Shown: positions 52,706 to 61,152 of the stretch, one piece after another
Layout: every line of letters starts with the position of its first letter
How positions within the stretch are numbered: the first letter of the stretch is position 1
Assembly: GCA_048268845.1 (NCBI GenBank)
Contig: JBLWUQ010000003.1
Location: 124,001-188,000 of the forward strand
Source of the DNA: Muriiphilus sp048268845
GTDB lineage: Bacteria; Pseudomonadota; Alphaproteobacteria; Rhodobacterales; Rhodobacteraceae
DNA: 64,000 bases
Direction: 5' to 3'
Made by a program: the position numbers and the translations under genes
The notes under the pieces: model-generated
The model's input: only the letters and a program-made list of their open reading frames with translations
Told to the model about the DNA's origin: nothing
Database searches by the model: none

Positions 52706-53419
52706 TCAGCGGTGTTTGGCGATCAGCGCGTCAATCAGGTCGGAAAGCGCACCAAGGTCGGTCAGGGTGCGAAACCGCGCGGCGGTGGCCGGCGGCGCGG
52801 CATGTTCGATCACCCAGGTCAGATCGTGCGGAACGTAGACGCCCCAGGCCCCCGAATCGATGGCCGGAATAACGTCGGACTTCAGCGAATTGCCGACCAT
52901 CATCGCCTCACCCGCGCCGGTTCCGTGCCGGGCGAAGACCTGGGCATAGGTGGCAGGGGTCTTGTCCGACACGATCTCGACCGCATCGAACATCTCGCCG
53001 AGGCCGGACTGGGCGAGCTTGCGCTCCTGATCCAGCAGATCACCCTTGGTGATCAGGACCAGCGTGAAACCGGGCGCGAGCGCCGCGATCGTCGCCTCGA
53101 CATGCGGCAGAAGCTCGATCGGGTGGCTCAGCATCTCCTGCCCGGCCTCGACGATCTGCCGGATCACGCCTGCCGGCACCCGTTCATCCGTGACCTCGAC
53201 GGCGGTTTCGATCATCGACAGCACGAAGCCCTTGATGCCGAAACCGTAGCGCCCGAGATTGCGCTGCTCGGCCGCCAGCAGCCGTTCCGACAGGTGGTCA
53301 CGCTCGGCATAATCGGCCAGCAACGCAACGAATCGCTCCTGCGTCATCTGGAAGAACTGTTCGTTCTGCCAGAGCGTATCGTCGGCATCGAAACCGATTG
53401 TGGTGAGTTTTTCTGACAA
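52706..53419 (-). CDS. HAD family hydrolase
   Basis: The 237-residue protein starts MSEKLTTIGFDADDTLWQNE. It has HAD motif I DADDT (nucleophile Asp11, acid Asp13), motif II LITKGD and a later VGNSLKSDVIPAIDSG for motifs III and IV. It resembles YjjG-like nucleotidases, but the substrate is unknown. It is divergent from clpS by about 110 bp. Confidence 0.92.
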   Translation of the reverse strand: MSEKLTTIGFDADDTLWQNEQFFQMTQERFVALLADYAERDHLSERLLAAEQRNLGRYGFGIKGFVLSMIETAVEVTDERVPAGVIRQIVEAGQEMLSHPIELLPHVEATIAALAPGFTLVLITKGDLLDQERKLAQSGLGEMFDAVEIVSDKTPATYAQVFARHGTGAGEAMMVGNSLKSDVIPAIDSGAWGVYVPHDLTWVIEHAAPPATAARFRTLTDLGALSDLIDALIAKHR

Positions 53420-53530
53420 GTTCGCCGTTCCGCATCACAGCCGCTTCACCGCCCCTTTTTCACCGGCGGGTTTGAGGCTATATAGTCGCTTCTGAATGCG
53501 TCAGAACAGACCAGAGTGGAGAGTGCAAGG

Positions 53531-53875
53531 GTGCGGCACGACCCGATCAAGATGGCAGACAAGGATGACAAGCCTTTCGGCGGCGACAGCGATGTCGCGG
53601 TCCAGACCAAGATTCGCACCCGCAAACCGCCGATGTACAAGGTTCTGCTGCTGAACGACGACTATACGCCGATGGAATTCGTGGTGATGGTCCTCGAACG
53701 TTTCTTCGGCATGAACCATGCCCAGGCGTTCGAGCTGATGCTGACGGTGCACAAGAAAGGGCTGGCCGTGGTTGGCGTCTTCGCCTACGAGATCGCCGAG
53801 ACCAAGGTGAACCAGGTGATGGACGCAGCCCGCCAGCACCAACACCCGTTGCAATGCACGATGGAAAAGGAATAG
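53531..53875 (+). CDS. clpS: ATP-dependent Clp protease adaptor ClpS
   Basis: The protein, about 114 residues, delivers N-degron substrates to ClpA. The conserved core is PPMYKVLLLNDDYTPMEFVVMVLERFF, with the N-end-rule pocket in NDDYTPM. The C-terminal block VGVFAYEIAETKVNQVMDAARQHQHPLQCTMEKE is intact. I prefer the GTG at 53531 (GGAG 9 nt upstream); the ATG at 53552 lacks a ribosome binding site and would shorten the flexible N-terminus by seven residues. Confidence 0.94.
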   Translation: MRHDPIKMADKDDKPFGGDSDVAVQTKIRTRKPPMYKVLLLNDDYTPMEFVVMVLERFFGMNHAQAFELMLTVHKKGLAVVGVFAYEIAETKVNQVMDAARQHQHPLQCTMEKE

Positions 53876-53914
53876 GGACGCGCCCGGCCCGACCTGCCCA
53901 CGCCCCCTGACCCC

Positions 53915-54886
53915 ATGAAAACATCCCGCCTGTCCCTCGCGCTCGATGATGGCGCGCTTGTCCTGCCCGACGGGCCGTTGGCCGTGTTCGGCCCGCCCGC
54001 CGGGTTCGACCTGTCGGCCCTGCCGCGCGAGAAGGTGACGGTGGTATCGCGGTTCTTTCCGGACGCCGAGGCGTGGGAGAATGCGGGCTATGTCGTGGTG
54101 CAGGCCGTGACTGACCGATTTGCTGCCGCGCTGGTGGTGGTCCCCCGCGCCAAGGCTGCGGCCCGCGCGCTGATCGCAGAGGCTGCGGAGTGCGCTCCGC
54201 TGGTCATCGTCGACGGGCAAAAGCATGACGGCATCGATTCCATCCTGAAGGCGGCAAAGGCCCGCAGCGCGCCCTTGGGGGTGATATCGAAGGCGCATGG
54301 CAAACTGTTCTGGATCGCGGGCGGAGACTTCTCCGACTGGGCCGCGCGGGAAACCGAGGTCGATGGTTTCATCACCAGCCCCGGCGTGTTCTCGGCGGAT
54401 GGGCCGGACAAGGGTTCGGTCGCGCTGGTCGCGGCGCTGCCGCCGCTCAAGGGGCGGGTGGCCGATCTGGGGGCCGGTTGGGGCTATCTCGCGCGCCATG
54501 TCCTGCGCGCGGATACCGTGACGCGGCTCGACCTGATCGAGGCCGACGCAACCGCGCTCGACTGCGCGCGGCGCAACGTCACCGACCCGCGCGCCGTGTT
54601 CCACTGGGCGGACGTGACCACCTTCACGCCCGGTGCGCCCTATGATGTGGTCGTCTCGAACCCGCCGTTTCACATCAGCCGCGCCGGCAATCCCGACCTT
54701 GGCCGCGCCTTCATCGGCGCCGCCGCCGGGATGCTGACACCGTCGGGGCAGTTCTGGCTGGTCGCCAACCGCCATCTGCCTTATGAGACCGAGCTTTCGC
54801 AGCATTTCCACGACATCGACGAGGCAGGCGGCACGCCGGGGTTCAAGGTGATCCGCGCCGCACGCCCCCGTCGCCGTGGCCGCTAG
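53915..54886 (+). CDS. Class I SAM-dependent methyltransferase, RsmC-like
   Basis: The 323-residue protein has a degenerate N-terminal half and a C-terminal Rossmann methyltransferase domain. The latter carries VADLGAGWGYLARHVL (SAM binding, about residues 183-198) and VVSNPPFHI, the NPPF catalytic motif of guanine-N2 methyltransferases. This matches RsmC, which makes m2G1207 in 16S rRNA, or a relative. It begins 39 bp after clpS. Confidence 0.88.
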   Translation: MKTSRLSLALDDGALVLPDGPLAVFGPPAGFDLSALPREKVTVVSRFFPDAEAWENAGYVVVQAVTDRFAAALVVVPRAKAAARALIAEAAECAPLVIVDGQKHDGIDSILKAAKARSAPLGVISKAHGKLFWIAGGDFSDWAARETEVDGFITSPGVFSADGPDKGSVALVAALPPLKGRVADLGAGWGYLARHVLRADTVTRLDLIEADATALDCARRNVTDPRAVFHWADVTTFTPGAPYDVVVSNPPFHISRAGNPDLGRAFIGAAAGMLTPSGQFWLVANRHLPYETELSQHFHDIDEAGGTPGFKVIRAARPRRRGR

Positions 54887-54927
54887 GAGCCGCTAGGCTC
54901 GCCCAAGGGGAATCAGGAGGAACATCC

Positions 54928-55755
54928 ATGTCCTTTTCCATCGCCGGCAAGACCGCCATCGTGACCGGGGCGGCCAACGGTGTCGGTCTGGCCATCGCCC
55001 GGCATTTCGTCGATCAGGGCGCCAACGTCGTCTGCGCCGACATGGACGAGGCCAAGCTGATCGAGGAGTTCGGCGACAATCCCGAGGCCTGCGACGACAG
55101 CGAGGAAAAGCCCACCCGCATCTTCTCGGGCGACCTGCGCGAAAAGCTGACGCTGGCCAACCTCTTGTCGGCAACGATCGACGCGTTCGACCGGGTGGAC
55201 ATTCTGGTGAACGCCTCGCGGCAGGTGATGACCTCCGATCCGCTCGACGTGGACGACAAGACGGTCATGTGCCTGCTTGAGCAGAACTTTCTGACCGCGC
55301 TGAAACTGTCGCAACTGATCGCCCGGCGGATGATCCAGCAGGGCGAGGATATGCCCGACGACAACGATACGCCCTTGGGGTCGATCGTGAACCTGTCGTC
55401 GATCGCCGCCACCCGCACCCAGCCCGGCCTGATGGCCTTTTCCATCGCCGCAGCGGCACTGGAACAGATGACACGCTCGCTGGCGGTGGCACTGGCGCCG
55501 CACCGCATCCGCGTCAACGCGATCAGCTTCGGCAGCGTGATGAGTGCCAGCCTGATGGAGAACCTGCGCGAGGATAAGTCGCTGCGCGGCATGATCGTCG
55601 AGGGCACGCCGCTGGGTCGGATCGCCAAGGCCACCGAAGTGGCCGAGACGGCGCGGTTCCTGACCTCGGAAGGATCGGGCTTCATGACCGGCCAGATCCT
55701 GACGGTCGATGGCGGGCGCACGCTGGTCGATGCCGTGGGCGCGCCCGCGCACTGA
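54928..55755 (+). CDS. SDR family protein with altered active site
   Basis: The 275-residue protein has the short-chain dehydrogenase fold. The nucleotide motif is TGAANGVGLAIA (about residues 12-23) and the adenine-pocket acid is CADMDE. The usual NNAG is VNAS. The catalytic Ser is kept in VNLSSIAA, but the expected Tyr-x3-Lys reads Phe-x3-Ala in GLMAFSIAAAALEQ. Normal hydride-transfer chemistry is therefore doubtful. The C-terminal FLTSEGSGFMTGQILTVDGGRTL is standard. GGAGG precedes the ATG. It may bind cofactor without catalysis or use other residues. It follows the methyltransferase gene by 41 bp. Confidence 0.88.
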   Translation: MSFSIAGKTAIVTGAANGVGLAIARHFVDQGANVVCADMDEAKLIEEFGDNPEACDDSEEKPTRIFSGDLREKLTLANLLSATIDAFDRVDILVNASRQVMTSDPLDVDDKTVMCLLEQNFLTALKLSQLIARRMIQQGEDMPDDNDTPLGSIVNLSSIAATRTQPGLMAFSIAAAALEQMTRSLAVALAPHRIRVNAISFGSVMSASLMENLREDKSLRGMIVEGTPLGRIAKATEVAETARFLTSEGSGFMTGQILTVDGGRTLVDAVGAPAH

Positions 55756-56124
55756 TCACCCGGGGAACTGCACCGCGCATTGCGCCAGCGCCCGGCCCAG
55801 CCGTTCGCGCTCGGAATACAGCGCCGCCAGTTTGGCGCGCTCGGCGGCCCGGTTGATCGGGCGCTTGTCATACATCGGGCGGCCCTCGTCGGCGGTGCAA
55901 AGCTCGGGTTCGCCGAACGGGTCGAGGCAATAGCGGATCCCGAAATCGAAACTGGCGGGCACAAGGGTGTAACCGCGCCGGATATTGCTCTCGGTAGTGT
56001 CGATCTCGGCGCGCACGACGCGCAGCTCGGCCCGGTATGGCGCTTCGCATTGCTGGCGCGGCGTCACCTCGCAGGCGGCCAGCAGGATCGGCAGGGCAAG
56101 GGCGGCGGCAAGTATCGGGCGCAT
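55756..56124 (-). CDS. Small lipoprotein of unknown function
   Basis: The 122-residue protein starts MRPILAAALALPILLAACEV, a lipoprotein signal with lipobox LAAC. A strong GGAGG lies 8 nt before the ATG at 56124; an upstream in-frame ATG would add 7 residues. The mature part has a heptad-like helical stretch (AELRVVRAEIDTTESNIRRG), two cysteines around FDFGIRYCLDPFGEPELC and a second helix near the end. I recognise no function. It is tail to tail with the SDR gene and divergent from hemF. Confidence 0.82.
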   Translation of the reverse strand: MRPILAAALALPILLAACEVTPRQQCEAPYRAELRVVRAEIDTTESNIRRGYTLVPASFDFGIRYCLDPFGEPELCTADEGRPMYDKRPINRAAERAKLAALYSERERLGRALAQCAVQFPG

Positions 56125-56241
56125 ATGGGTTCCTCCGGTTGTCACGACAAACCTAGCGCAAGACGCCTCTCGGGGAAATCACCCCTTTCCGCCACGGGGG
56201 CTTTCCGGCAAAACCGGGCGACACCACCTACGGAGACCGCG

Positions 56242-57132
56242 ATGACCGACATGATGAAAGACCAGAAAAACCGCGCCGCCATCTGGTTCCATGACCTGCG
56301 CGACGAAATCGTGACAGCCTTCGAGGCACTGGAAGACAGCCAGACCACCGGCCCCCTCGCCAGCCAGCCAGCAGGCCGATTCGCGTTCTCCGAGACCAGG
56401 CGCGCCTCGGATGACGGGTCTGATGCGGGCGGCGGGCTGATGTCGGTGATGCGCGGCGGGCGGGTGTTCGAGAAGGTCGGCGTCAACATCTCGACCGTCC
56501 ACGGCACCTTGGGCGCAGAGGCGCAAAAGGCGATGGCGGCGCGCGGTGTTCCGGGGATCGAGGCCGATCCGCGCTTCTGGGCCTCGGGCATTTCGCTGGT
56601 CGCCCACATGCAGAACCCGCACAGCCCGGCGGTGCACATGAACACCCGGATGTTCTGGACGCCGGGCGCGTGGTGGTTCGGCGGTGGGGCCGATCTGAAC
56701 CCCTGCATCGAGTATGACGAGGACACGGCCAGCTTTCACGCGGCGCTGAAAGTGGCCTGCGACCGGCGCTCAGCCGATACCTACGACCGCTTCAAGGCCT
56801 GGGCCGACGAGTATTTCTTCATCCCGCACCGGGGCCGGGCGCGCGGTGTCGGCGGCATCTTCTATGACGACCTCAACACCGGCGACTGGGAGGCAGATTT
56901 CGCCTTCACCCAGGATGTCGGCCGCGCCTTCCTGCCGGCCTTCCTGCCCGTCACCGAGCGGCGGCGCGACATGCCCTGGAGCGAGGCCGACAAGGATGCG
57001 CAACTGGTTCATCGCGGGCTCTATGCCGAATACAACCTGGTTTATGATCGGGGCACCAAGTTCGGGCTGGCCACCGGGCACGACCCCGACGCCGTGTTGA
57101 TGAGCCTGCCGCCGCTGGCGAAATGGGTCTGA
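56242..57132 (+). CDS. hemF: Oxygen-dependent coproporphyrinogen III oxidase
   Basis: The 296-residue enzyme performs the aerobic version of the step done by HemN. Signatures are NPHSPAVHMNTRMFW, GGGADLNPCIEY, DEYFFIPHRGRARGVGGIFYDD and the C-terminal YAEYNLVYDRGTKFGLATGHDPDAVLMSLPP. The ATG at 56242 follows CGGAGACC; a long in-frame upstream reading is antisense to the lipoprotein gene and not real. Having both HemF and HemN fits a facultative lifestyle. Confidence 0.97.
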   Translation: MTDMMKDQKNRAAIWFHDLRDEIVTAFEALEDSQTTGPLASQPAGRFAFSETRRASDDGSDAGGGLMSVMRGGRVFEKVGVNISTVHGTLGAEAQKAMAARGVPGIEADPRFWASGISLVAHMQNPHSPAVHMNTRMFWTPGAWWFGGGADLNPCIEYDEDTASFHAALKVACDRRSADTYDRFKAWADEYFFIPHRGRARGVGGIFYDDLNTGDWEADFAFTQDVGRAFLPAFLPVTERRRDMPWSEADKDAQLVHRGLYAEYNLVYDRGTKFGLATGHDPDAVLMSLPPLAKWV

Positions 57133-57141
57133 GGCGCACCG

Positions 57142-58749
57142 CTACTGCGAGGCGCCTTTCTCGACCTTCAGATCGAACGCCGCCGCCATCAGGGCGCGGG
57201 TGTAGTCCGTCCGGGGCGCATCAAAAATCGCGTCCGCAGTGCCCGCCTCGACGATGTCGCCAGCCTTCATCACCAGCACCTTGTGCGCCACCGCCCGCAC
57301 CACGCGAAGGTCGTGCGAGATGAACAGATAGGCCAGTCCGTGCCGCCGCTGCAGATCGCGAAGCAGGTCGATGATCTGGACCTGCACCGTCATGTCGAGC
57401 GCCGATGTCGGCTCGTCCAGCACCAGCAGGCGCGGGCGCAGGATCATCGCGCGGGCGATTGCGATGCGCTGGCGCTGGCCGCCGGAAAACTCGTGCGGAT
57501 AGCGGTGCATCGTGGCGGGGTCGAGCCCGACCTCGGCCATGATCTCGGCCACCATCTCGCGCCGGTCGCGGCCCGGCTCAAGCCCGTGCACGGTCAAGCC
57601 CTCGGCGATGATCTCCTCGGCCGTCATGCGCGGCGAGAGCGAGCCGTAGGGGTCCTGGAACACGATCTGCATGTCACGCCTGAGCCCGCGCAGCGCGCGC
57701 GCCGGGCGGCCCTGGATGTTCTCGCCCAGAAACAGCACCGGGCCTTGCGAGGAAATCAGCCGCATCACCGCCAGCGCCAGCGTGGTCTTGCCCGACCCGC
57801 TTTCACCGACGATGCCCAGCGTCTCGCCCGCGCGCACCGAAAACGTCGCCGCGTTGACCGCCTTGATGTGGCCGACGGTGCGGCGCATCAGCCCGCGCGT
57901 GATCGGGAACCAGATGCGCAGGTTCTCGGCGCTGGCGATTTCCTCGGCATCTTCCGGCACCGGATCGGGACGACCGGTCGCCGCCGCCGACAGCAGCGTT
58001 TGCGTATAGGGATGCTGCGGGTTGGCGAAAATCTCGTCGGTCGGGCCGGTCTCGACGATCTGGCCATCCTTCATCACGCAGACCCGATCCGCGATCCGGC
58101 GCACGATGCCAAGGTCGTGGGTGATGAACAGAAGGCTCATGCCCTCCTCGGCCTTGAGGCTCGCCAGCAGATCAAGGATCTGCGCCTGGATGGTCACATC
58201 GAGCGCCGTCGTCGGCTCATCCGCGATCAGCAGGTCGGGGCCATTGGACAGCGCCATCGCGATCATCACCCGCTGGCGCTGACCGCCTGACAGCTGGTGC
58301 GGATAGGCGTCCAGCCGCGTCTCGGGGTCGCGGATGCCGACCTTGGTGAGAAGCTCGATGATCTTGGCGCGCACCGCCGGGCCGCTGAGGCCCTGATGCA
58401 GAACGATCGTCTCGGCCAACTGCTTTTCGATGGTGTGCAGAGGGTTGAGCGAGGTCATCGGCTCCTGAAAGATGAAGCTGATGTCGTTGCCGCGCGCCCG
58501 GCGAAGTTCGGCCTTCGACGCGCCGACCATCTCGCGGCCCTCATAGCGGACGCTGCCGGAAATCGTCGCGCTGTCGGGCAGCAGCGACACGGTCGAGAGC
58601 GCCGTCACCGACTTGCCCGAGCCCGATTCGCCGACCAGCGCGACGGTCTCGCCCTTCTCGATATGAAACGACACACCCTTCACCGCCGGGATGTCGCGCC
58701 CGTCCTGCCGGAAGCTGACGTTCAGGCCGTTGACCTCGAGCACTTTCAT
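57142..58749 (-). CDS. yejF: Peptide ABC transporter ATPase, two ATP-binding domains (YejF-like)
   Basis: The 535-residue protein fuses two ABC ATPase domains, each with its own Walker A (GESGSGKSVTAL and GESGSGKTTLAL), signature (LSGGQRQRV and FSGGQRQRI) and Walker B (LLIADEPTTALD and LLVLDEPTSALD). The fusion is diagnostic of YejF in oligopeptide importers. Its ATG at 58749 overlaps the yejE stop (58746-58749). The longer reading in this frame runs into yejE as antisense-like low-complexity sequence and is rejected. Confidence 0.95.
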   Translation of the reverse strand: MKVLEVNGLNVSFRQDGRDIPAVKGVSFHIEKGETVALVGESGSGKSVTALSTVSLLPDSATISGSVRYEGREMVGASKAELRRARGNDISFIFQEPMTSLNPLHTIEKQLAETIVLHQGLSGPAVRAKIIELLTKVGIRDPETRLDAYPHQLSGGQRQRVMIAMALSNGPDLLIADEPTTALDVTIQAQILDLLASLKAEEGMSLLFITHDLGIVRRIADRVCVMKDGQIVETGPTDEIFANPQHPYTQTLLSAAATGRPDPVPEDAEEIASAENLRIWFPITRGLMRRTVGHIKAVNAATFSVRAGETLGIVGESGSGKTTLALAVMRLISSQGPVLFLGENIQGRPARALRGLRRDMQIVFQDPYGSLSPRMTAEEIIAEGLTVHGLEPGRDRREMVAEIMAEVGLDPATMHRYPHEFSGGQRQRIAIARAMILRPRLLVLDEPTSALDMTVQVQIIDLLRDLQRRHGLAYLFISHDLRVVRAVAHKVLVMKAGDIVEAGTADAIFDAPRTDYTRALMAAAFDLKVEKGASQ

Positions 58750-59852
58750 TGGAAGGTCTTTCGCGGATCGAAGGCATCGCGCACGCCCTCGAAGATGAAG
58801 ACAAGCAGCGACAGAAGGATGGTGAAGGTCACGAAGGCGGTGAAGGCCAGCCACGGCGCTTGCAGGTTCTGTTTCGCCTGCCGCGTCAGCTCGCCCAGCG
58901 ATGGCGACGAGGACGGCAACCCGTAGCCGAGGAAATCGAGCGCGGCCAGCGTGCCGATGGTGCCGGTGATGATGAAAGGCAGCATGGTCAGCGTTGCCAC
59001 CATCGCGTTGGGCAGCATGTGGCGGAACATGATGGTGCGGTTGGTCACGCCGAGCGCCTTGGCGGCGCGCACGTATTCGAAATTGCGCGCCCGCAGGAAC
59101 TCGGCGCGCACCACGCCGACAAGGGCGGGCCAGCCGAACAGGACCGTGACGAAGACCAGAAGCCAGAAACTTCGCCCGAGGATCGCGAACAGGATGATGA
59201 TGACGTAGAGCGAGGGCGTCGAGCCCCAGATCTCCAGCATCCGCTGAAAGATGAGGTCGACCCAGCCGCCGAAATAGCCCTGCACTGCCCCGGCGGCAAT
59301 GCCGATCAGCGAGGTCAGCACGGTGACGATCAGGGTGAAGATGACCGACAACCGGAAGCCGTAGATCACCCGCGCCAGCACGTCGCGCGCGGTGTCGTCG
59401 GTGCCCAGCCAATGATCGCGATCAGGGGCCGACGGGGCCGCGCCACCGATATCGTTGATGGTGTTGTAGCTGTAGGGAATCGGCGGCCAGAGCATCCAGC
59501 CCTTGTCGATCACCTCGCCTGCGACCACGCCATCCTCGGCATCGGCAAGAATGGTTTCGGGGTCGTCGAAACACTCCGCCAGCCCGCCCGAGATGATCAG
59601 GCATTGCACCTCGATATCGCCATAGACCGCCTCGGTGCGGAAATCGCCGCCGAAGGCGGTTTCGGGGTAGAAGGTGAAGATCGGCGTGTAGAGCTCGCCG
59701 TGGTAGCTGACGAGGATCGGTTTGTCGTTGGCGACGAACTCGGCAATGAGGGTCACGCCGAACAGCACGAGAAAGACGATCAGCGAGTAGAAGGCGCGCT
59801 GGTTGCGGCGGAAATTGCGCCAGCGGCGCTGGTTGAGCGGCGAGAGCGTCAT
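58746..59852 (-). CDS. yejE: Peptide ABC transporter permease (YejE-like)
   Basis: The 368-residue permease has an N-terminal hydrophobic segment and a periplasmic insert (KPILVSYHGELYTPIFTFYPETAFGGDFRTEA, typical of YejE). A BPD_transp_1 domain follows, with the EAA loop in RAAKALGVTNRTIMFRHMLPNAM. The start MTLSPLNQRRWRNFRRNQRA at 59852 is the conserved N-terminus. It overlaps yejF by 4 bp. Confidence 0.94.
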   Translation of the reverse strand: MTLSPLNQRRWRNFRRNQRAFYSLIVFLVLFGVTLIAEFVANDKPILVSYHGELYTPIFTFYPETAFGGDFRTEAVYGDIEVQCLIISGGLAECFDDPETILADAEDGVVAGEVIDKGWMLWPPIPYSYNTINDIGGAAPSAPDRDHWLGTDDTARDVLARVIYGFRLSVIFTLIVTVLTSLIGIAAGAVQGYFGGWVDLIFQRMLEIWGSTPSLYVIIILFAILGRSFWLLVFVTVLFGWPALVGVVRAEFLRARNFEYVRAAKALGVTNRTIMFRHMLPNAMVATLTMLPFIITGTIGTLAALDFLGYGLPSSSPSLGELTRQAKQNLQAPWLAFTAFVTFTILLSLLVFIFEGVRDAFDPRKTFQ

Positions 59853-59879
59853 CGGCGTGCCGCCTGACGCGACGGGACA

Positions 59880-59897
59880 CCCCGGCGCGCGCCGGGG
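59880..59897. repeat. 18-bp perfect GC palindrome between yejB and yejE, first
   Basis: CCCCGGCGCGCGCCGGGG reads the same on both strands. It lies in the 121-bp gap between yejB and yejE and could form a very stable hairpin in the transcript. Confidence 0.8.
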
Positions 59898-59902
59898 CAC
59901 TG

Positions 59903-59920
59903 GCGCCGCGCGCGCGGCGC
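59903..59920. repeat. 18-bp perfect GC palindrome between yejB and yejE, second
   Basis: GCGCCGCGCGCGCGGCGC is a second perfect palindrome 5 bp after the first. Tandem stable hairpins could slow RNA decay or reduce read-through from yejAB into yejEF. Confidence 0.8.
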
Positions 59921-59973
59921 GACCCCGACACGGGCCTCCCGGCCGTCATCAGGACATGGCGTGATAGCGGCCA

Positions 59974-61131
59974 TCATGCCTCGCGCCGCTCGAAGTCGAT
60001 CCGCGGATCGACGAAGACATACATCAGATCGGACAGGATGCCGACGAGCAGCCCGACCAGCCCGAAGACAAAGAGCGTGCCGAAGATGATCGGATAGTCG
60101 CGCGCCACCGCCGCCTCGAACCCCAGCCGGCCCAGCCCGTCGAGCGAAAAGATCGTCTCGATGATCAGCGAGCCGCCGAAAAAGACGCCGATGAACAGTG
60201 CCGGGAAGCCCGAGATCACGATCAGCATGGCATTGCGGAAAACGTGGCCATAGAGCACCCGTCCCTCCGACAACCCCTTGGCGCGGGCGGTGATGACGTA
60301 TTGTTTCTTGATCTCGTCAAGAAAGCTGTTCTTGGTCAGAAGCGTCAGCGTCGCGAAACTGGCGATGGTCGAGGCCAGCACCGGCAGGGTGATGTGCCAG
60401 AAATAGTCCAGCACCTTGCCGACGATGCTGAGGTCGTTCCAGTTGTCCGAGGTCAGTCCGCGCAGCGGGAATATCTGCCAGTATGAGCCACCCGCGAACA
60501 GCACCAGAAGCAGGATCGCGAACAGGAAACCGGGAATCGCATAGGCGACGATGATCAGCGCCGAGGTCCAGGTATCGAACCGGCTGCCGTCGCGCACCGC
60601 CTTGCGGATGCCCAGCGGGATCGAGACGATATAGGCGATCACCGTCGACCACAGCCCCAGCGTGACCGAGACCGGGAGTTTCTCGGCGATCAGCTCGAAC
60701 ACGCCGATCGAGCGGAAATAGCTCTCGCCGAAATCGAGCCGCAGGTAGCGCCACATCATGTTGAGGAAGCGTTCCAGCGCCGGAATGTCCTCTTTCACGC
60801 AGTCGGGCGACTTGATGTCCGGCTCGCCGACATGGCCCGGCGTGCAGACGACGCGGGCAAACCCCATCTCGATTTCAAGCTGGTCGAGGAAGTCCTGCGG
60901 CAGACCGCGCGCGCCAAGGTATCTCTCGTCGCCGCCACCGCCGGTATTTGCAGCCGTCTCCTCGCCGCCGCCCGAGATCGCCTCGAACACGTCGCCCTCG
61001 CCCTGCATCTGGGCGATGATCTGCTCGATCGGCCCACCGGGCACGAACTGGGTCAGGGCGAAGTTGATGACCATGATCCCGAACAGCGTCGGAATGATCA
61101 GCAGCAGTCGCCGGAGGATATAGGCACCCAT
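59974..61131 (-). CDS. yejB: Peptide ABC transporter permease (YejB-like)
   Basis: The 385-residue permease begins MGAYILRRLLLIIPTLFGIM. It has the long periplasmic loop of the YejB group, including GFARVVCTPGHVGEPDIKSPDCVKEDIP, with two cysteines. A BPD_transp_1 domain with ITARAKGLSEGRVLYGHVFRNAM forms the ATPase contact. It lies 21 bp after yejA. Confidence 0.94.
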   Translation of the reverse strand: MGAYILRRLLLIIPTLFGIMVINFALTQFVPGGPIEQIIAQMQGEGDVFEAISGGGEETAANTGGGGDERYLGARGLPQDFLDQLEIEMGFARVVCTPGHVGEPDIKSPDCVKEDIPALERFLNMMWRYLRLDFGESYFRSIGVFELIAEKLPVSVTLGLWSTVIAYIVSIPLGIRKAVRDGSRFDTWTSALIIVAYAIPGFLFAILLLVLFAGGSYWQIFPLRGLTSDNWNDLSIVGKVLDYFWHITLPVLASTIASFATLTLLTKNSFLDEIKKQYVITARAKGLSEGRVLYGHVFRNAMLIVISGFPALFIGVFFGGSLIIETIFSLDGLGRLGFEAAVARDYPIIFGTLFVFGLVGLLVGILSDLMYVFVDPRIDFERREA

Positions 61132-61152
61132 GCCGGTTGCGATGTCCTTCGG

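Noticed and set aside
58750..59412. N-terminal extension of yejF through yejE
   Set aside because: The added residues are arginine-rich nonsense; the ATPase starts at MKVLEVNGL and overlaps yejE by the usual ATGA.
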